6,048 nucleotides of DNA from Leptospira ellisii (lineage in GTDB: Bacteria; Spirochaetota; Leptospiria; Leptospirales; Leptospiraceae). The notes below the pieces were generated by a model, which worked only from the letters and a program-made list of their open reading frames with translations, was not told the DNA's origin and did no database searches. This document shows, piece after piece, positions 5,567 through 6,048 of the stretch. Where the stretch lies: contig NZ_NPEF01000027.1 of assembly GCF_002811955.1 (NCBI RefSeq), forward strand, positions 3,289 to 9,336. The letters run 5' to 3'. Made by a program: the position numbers and the translations under genes. Position 1 is the first letter of the stretch; every line of letters starts with the position of its first letter.

Positions 5567-6048
5567 ATGAAAAGAATATCCGAAATTTACGGCTCGACAA
5601 AAGGGCCTGTGTACTCGTTCGAATTTTTTCCTCCCAAGACGCCGGAAGGAGACGTTAAGTTGATGGAGACGGTAAAGGAGTTATCGTCTTTGCATCCGGA
5701 CTTCGTAACCGTAACATACGGCGCCGGGGGATCTACCAAGGATAAGACCGTGGAGATTTCGTCTTTGATAGGGAAGAACCATTCGATTCCCGCTGTTCCT
5801 CATTTTACCTGTGTGGGCGCGGATCAAGCTCAGATTCTCGAATCGTTAAAACGAATCCGGTCGGAAGGGATTCTGAATCTTATGGCTTTGCGCGGGGATC
5901 CACCGAAAGGTCAGGGAGAATTTAAAAAAACTCCGGGGGGATTTGAAAACGCGACGGAATTGATTTCGTTTATTCGTTTGGAGAATCTCGACTTTTGTAT
6001 CGGCGGAGGTTGTTATCCGGAAAAAGATCCATTGCGACCGCAAATTCC
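5567..6048 (+). CDS. metF: 5,10-methylenetetrahydrofolate reductase, N-terminal part (runs off the window)
   Basis: MetF is an FAD enzyme that reduces methylene-THF to methyl-THF for methionine synthesis. The first 160 residues are present out of a usual 280-300. Seen in order are SFEFFPPKT (17-25), with E19 matching the catalytic Glu of E. coli MetF; FVTVTYGAGGST (46-57); PHFTCVG (78-84); LMALRGDPP (105-113), with D111 at the flavin-contacting Asp; and GGGCYPEKD (146-154). It is open to the window edge with no stop codon. TAGG at 5558-5561 serves as ribosome site, 5 bases before the ATG. The 12-base gap from the fibre-like gene suggests co-transcription. After YPE the usual xHPEA is not seen (KDPLRPQ instead), which may be divergence. 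Recalled knowledge places metF on Leptospira chromosome II. Confidence 0.93.
   Translation, partial: MKRISEIYGSTKGPVYSFEFFPPKTPEGDVKLMETVKELSSLHPDFVTVTYGAGGSTKDKTVEISSLIGKNHSIPAVPHFTCVGADQAQILESLKRIRSEGILNLMALRGDPPKGQGEFKKTPGGFENATELISFIRLENLDFCIGGGCYPEKDPLRPQI

Noticed and set aside
5158..5658. 166-residue + strand frame across the end of the fibre-like gene and into metF
   Set aside because: Arg-rich translation in the wrong frame; both genes it overlaps are clearly supported.

Overview
The window looks like the replication and partition region of a Leptospira secondary chromosome (chromid, CII). The evidence is a parA-parB pair, a plasmid-style replication initiator with its own regulatory leader, and the start of metF close downstream. 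From memory, metF sits on the second chromosome of pathogenic Leptospira. The protein style, AAGG/GAGG ribosome binding sites and codon use fit Leptospira. By hand counts on single 60-base lines, GC is about 37-40% in the par and rep genes. That could fit one of the higher-GC species rather than L. interrogans, but the species cannot be fixed from this sequence. All confident genes are on the + strand.

Layout. Positions 1-143 are non-coding: TGTCGG/CCGACA half-sites including a 16-bp parS-like palindrome, a possible promoter, and further inverted repeats. parA (144-896) overlaps parB (880-1722) by 17 bases. Positions 1723-2099 are a 377-base intergenic region holding a likely terminator, a 30-bp near-perfect palindrome, a likely rep promoter, and a strong intrinsic terminator that reads leftward with a promoter-like element on the - strand (a possible antisense RNA). 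Next comes a 304-aa initiator (2100-3014) with an N-terminal winged helix and a C-terminal segment resembling DnaA domain I. After 26 bases comes an 837-aa tail-fibre-like protein (3041-5554): two discoidin-like domains in exact 138-residue register, eight unbroken 32-residue repeats, a His-rich joint, a Gly-rich region and a C-terminal beta domain. After a further 12 bases metF begins (5567) and runs off the window.

How the parts fit. ParA and ParB probably segregate the replicon through sites flanking parA, while the downstream initiator would start replication from the intergenic region. ATGTCG elements upstream of both parA and rep suggest shared control. The fibre-like gene is the outlier: no other phage or injection-system gene is present, it is GC-richer toward its 3' half (57-68% in sampled lines), and it lies between replication and housekeeping genes with spacing that suggests co-transcription.
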